Source of the DNA: an uncultured Geobacteraceae bacterium
GTDB lineage: Bacteria; Desulfobacterota; Desulfuromonadia; Desulfuromonadales; Geopsychrobacteraceae
Direction of reading: 5' to 3'
DNA length: 29,361 nucleotides
NCBI GenBank assembly: GCA_937958075.1
Contig: CALFFB010000219.1
Span: forward strand, 1-29,361
The notes under the pieces are model-generated. The model made no database searches, had not been told where the DNA came from, and saw only the letters and a program-made list of their open reading frames with translations. Positions 28,874 through 29,361 of this stretch are shown in pieces (position 1 is the stretch's first letter; the number at the start of each line of letters is the position of its first letter). Made by a program: the position numbers and the translations under genes.

Positions 28874-28981
28874 GGTGGATTTGTGGCTTTTATGGAGAGG
28901 GCGTCTGTCGCCCGGATGGCGACAGTCGAGCGGTCATGGACGACGCAAAGCGTCCCTCGAAATAAAAGTTACAAAGTCACC
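28874..28981 (+). repeat. Structured intergenic repeat, copy 2 (before fdxB)
   Basis: Same orientation as copy 1. Core stem GAGGG (28897-28901)/CCCTC (28954-28958). Hairpin A is CTGTCGCC/GGCGACAG with loop CGGAT. Hairpin B is GTC-[ATGGAC]-GAC (28933-28944). The outer stem is CTTTTAT (28887-28893)/ATAAAAG (28962-28968), two G-U pairs, TTTGT (28880-28884)/ACAAA (28971-28975) and GGTG (28874-28877)/CACC (28978-28981). The outer sequence is AT-rich, unlike the GC-rich one of copy 1, yet pairs. In this copy the GGA loops are on the nif transcript. It ends 25 nt before the fdxB ATG. Confidence 0.87.
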
Positions 28982-29006
28982 TGTCATACACAAGGAGATC
29001 GTCATC

Positions 29007-29276
29007 ATGGCATTTATCACCGGCATCACCAAAGGGGGCGGCACCTGGACTCCGACCTTCGTCGAGGCCATCGATCCGGAAAAATGCATCGGCTGCGGCC
29101 GCTGCTACAAATCCTGCGCACGCAAGGTTCTGGCGCCGGAGGATCTGGTCGACGAAGAGTCCGAATCAACCCGCATGATCATGACCATCGTGGCGGGCGA
29201 CAACTGTATCGGCTGTGCCTCCTGTGGTGTCGCCTGCCCGAAGAAATGTTTCAGCTTTGCGCCAATGTCCGTCTGA
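29007..29276 (+). CDS. fdxB: Nif-specific ferredoxin III
   Basis: 89 aa. A two-cluster ferredoxin of the nif-specific ferredoxin III type. The N-terminus MAFITGITKGGGTWTPTFVEAIDPEKC is diagnostic of the family. Cys27, 30, 33 and 37 (CIGCGRCYKSC) plus Cys67, 70, 73 and 77 (CIGCASCGVAC), with an additional Cys81, supply ligands for two [4Fe-4S] clusters. The first group has no proline after the fourth cysteine. It is thought to give electrons to nitrogenase or to FeMo-co assembly. AAGGAG lies about 10 nt before the ATG at 29007, directly after the structured repeat. Confidence 0.95.
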   Translation: MAFITGITKGGGTWTPTFVEAIDPEKCIGCGRCYKSCARKVLAPEDLVDEESESTRMIMTIVAGDNCIGCASCGVACPKKCFSFAPMSV

Positions 29277-29320
29277 CAACGAAGTCGTCCTGAAAAACCC
29301 TGTACAACAAGGAGAAGCCC

Positions 29321-29361
29321 ATGGCCACCGGCTGTCCCATGATAACCGCACAACAGACCAC
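29321..29361 (+). CDS. 5' end of a further nif-operon gene (partial)
   Basis: An AAGGAG followed eight bases later by ATG opens a frame MATGCPMITAQQTT that runs off the right edge. The position, 44 nt after fdxB, suggests another nif gene such as nifB, nifE or nifN, but 14 residues do not allow a choice. Confidence 0.6.
   Translation, partial: MATGCPMITAQQT

Noticed and set aside
28897..28958. Possible c-di-GMP or cGAMP (GEMM) riboswitch because of the GACGCAAAG string in the repeat
   Set aside because: Only this short string is similar; the GEMM two-helix scaffold and receptor are absent, and other copies read GGCGCAAAG or GGCGTAAAA.

Overview
The window looks like a chromosomal segment of a mesophilic anaerobic deltaproteobacterium, most likely of the Desulfuromonadales (Geobacter/Pelobacter/Desulfuromonas relatives). 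The evidence is the GC-rich coding sequence, the family-level look of the proteins, sigma-54 control of nitrogen fixation, and a nif leader of the antitermination type known from Geobacter. The assignment is by recognition only; no search was run.

Left part (1-12 kb, almost all minus strand). glmU and glmS make UDP-GlcNAc precursors and end at a clear intrinsic terminator. A second run of genes follows: a ClC chloride channel/transporter with CBS domains, a UvrD/PcrA helicase, a large regulator (receiver, MalT-like helical middle, BTAD/SARP output), an Mrp/ApbC Fe-S carrier ATPase and gatC.

Middle (12-21.3 kb). Two plus-strand genes have their own sigma-70 promoter: a 180-aa hypothetical and a B12-binding-type radical SAM protein. 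They converge on a GAF-domain gene. Then come a small thioredoxin-fold gene and a heat-shock block (clpB, two hsp20 genes), followed by a sigma-54 enhancer-binding regulator and a PilZ protein.

Right part (21.4 kb to the end, plus strand) is a nitrogen-fixation region. A sigma-54 promoter drives draT-draG, the reversible ADP-ribosylation switch of nitrogenase reductase, followed by two small uncharacterised, translationally coupled genes. A second sigma-54 promoter precedes nifH. Its leader carries two successive intrinsic terminators. Each overlaps a small hairpin GGC-[AnnGnA]-GCC that fits the hexaloop rule of ANTAR antitermination targets. nifH, nifD, nifK, a NifX-type gene and the nif-specific ferredoxin fdxB follow, and another gene starts at the right edge. 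The target arginine of DraT is present in NifH.

Three of the four gaps inside the nif operon hold repeats. The gaps nifH-nifD and nifX-fdxB, plus the sequence beyond gatC at the left edge, carry three copies of one structured element of about 63 bp. It has two hairpins with GGA-containing loops, and each copy sits in an outer stem of different sequence that still pairs. The gap nifD-nifK holds a different, MITE-like C-run/G-run inverted repeat. The structured repeat, the tandem antitermination leader and the draTG-linked small genes are the most interesting items.
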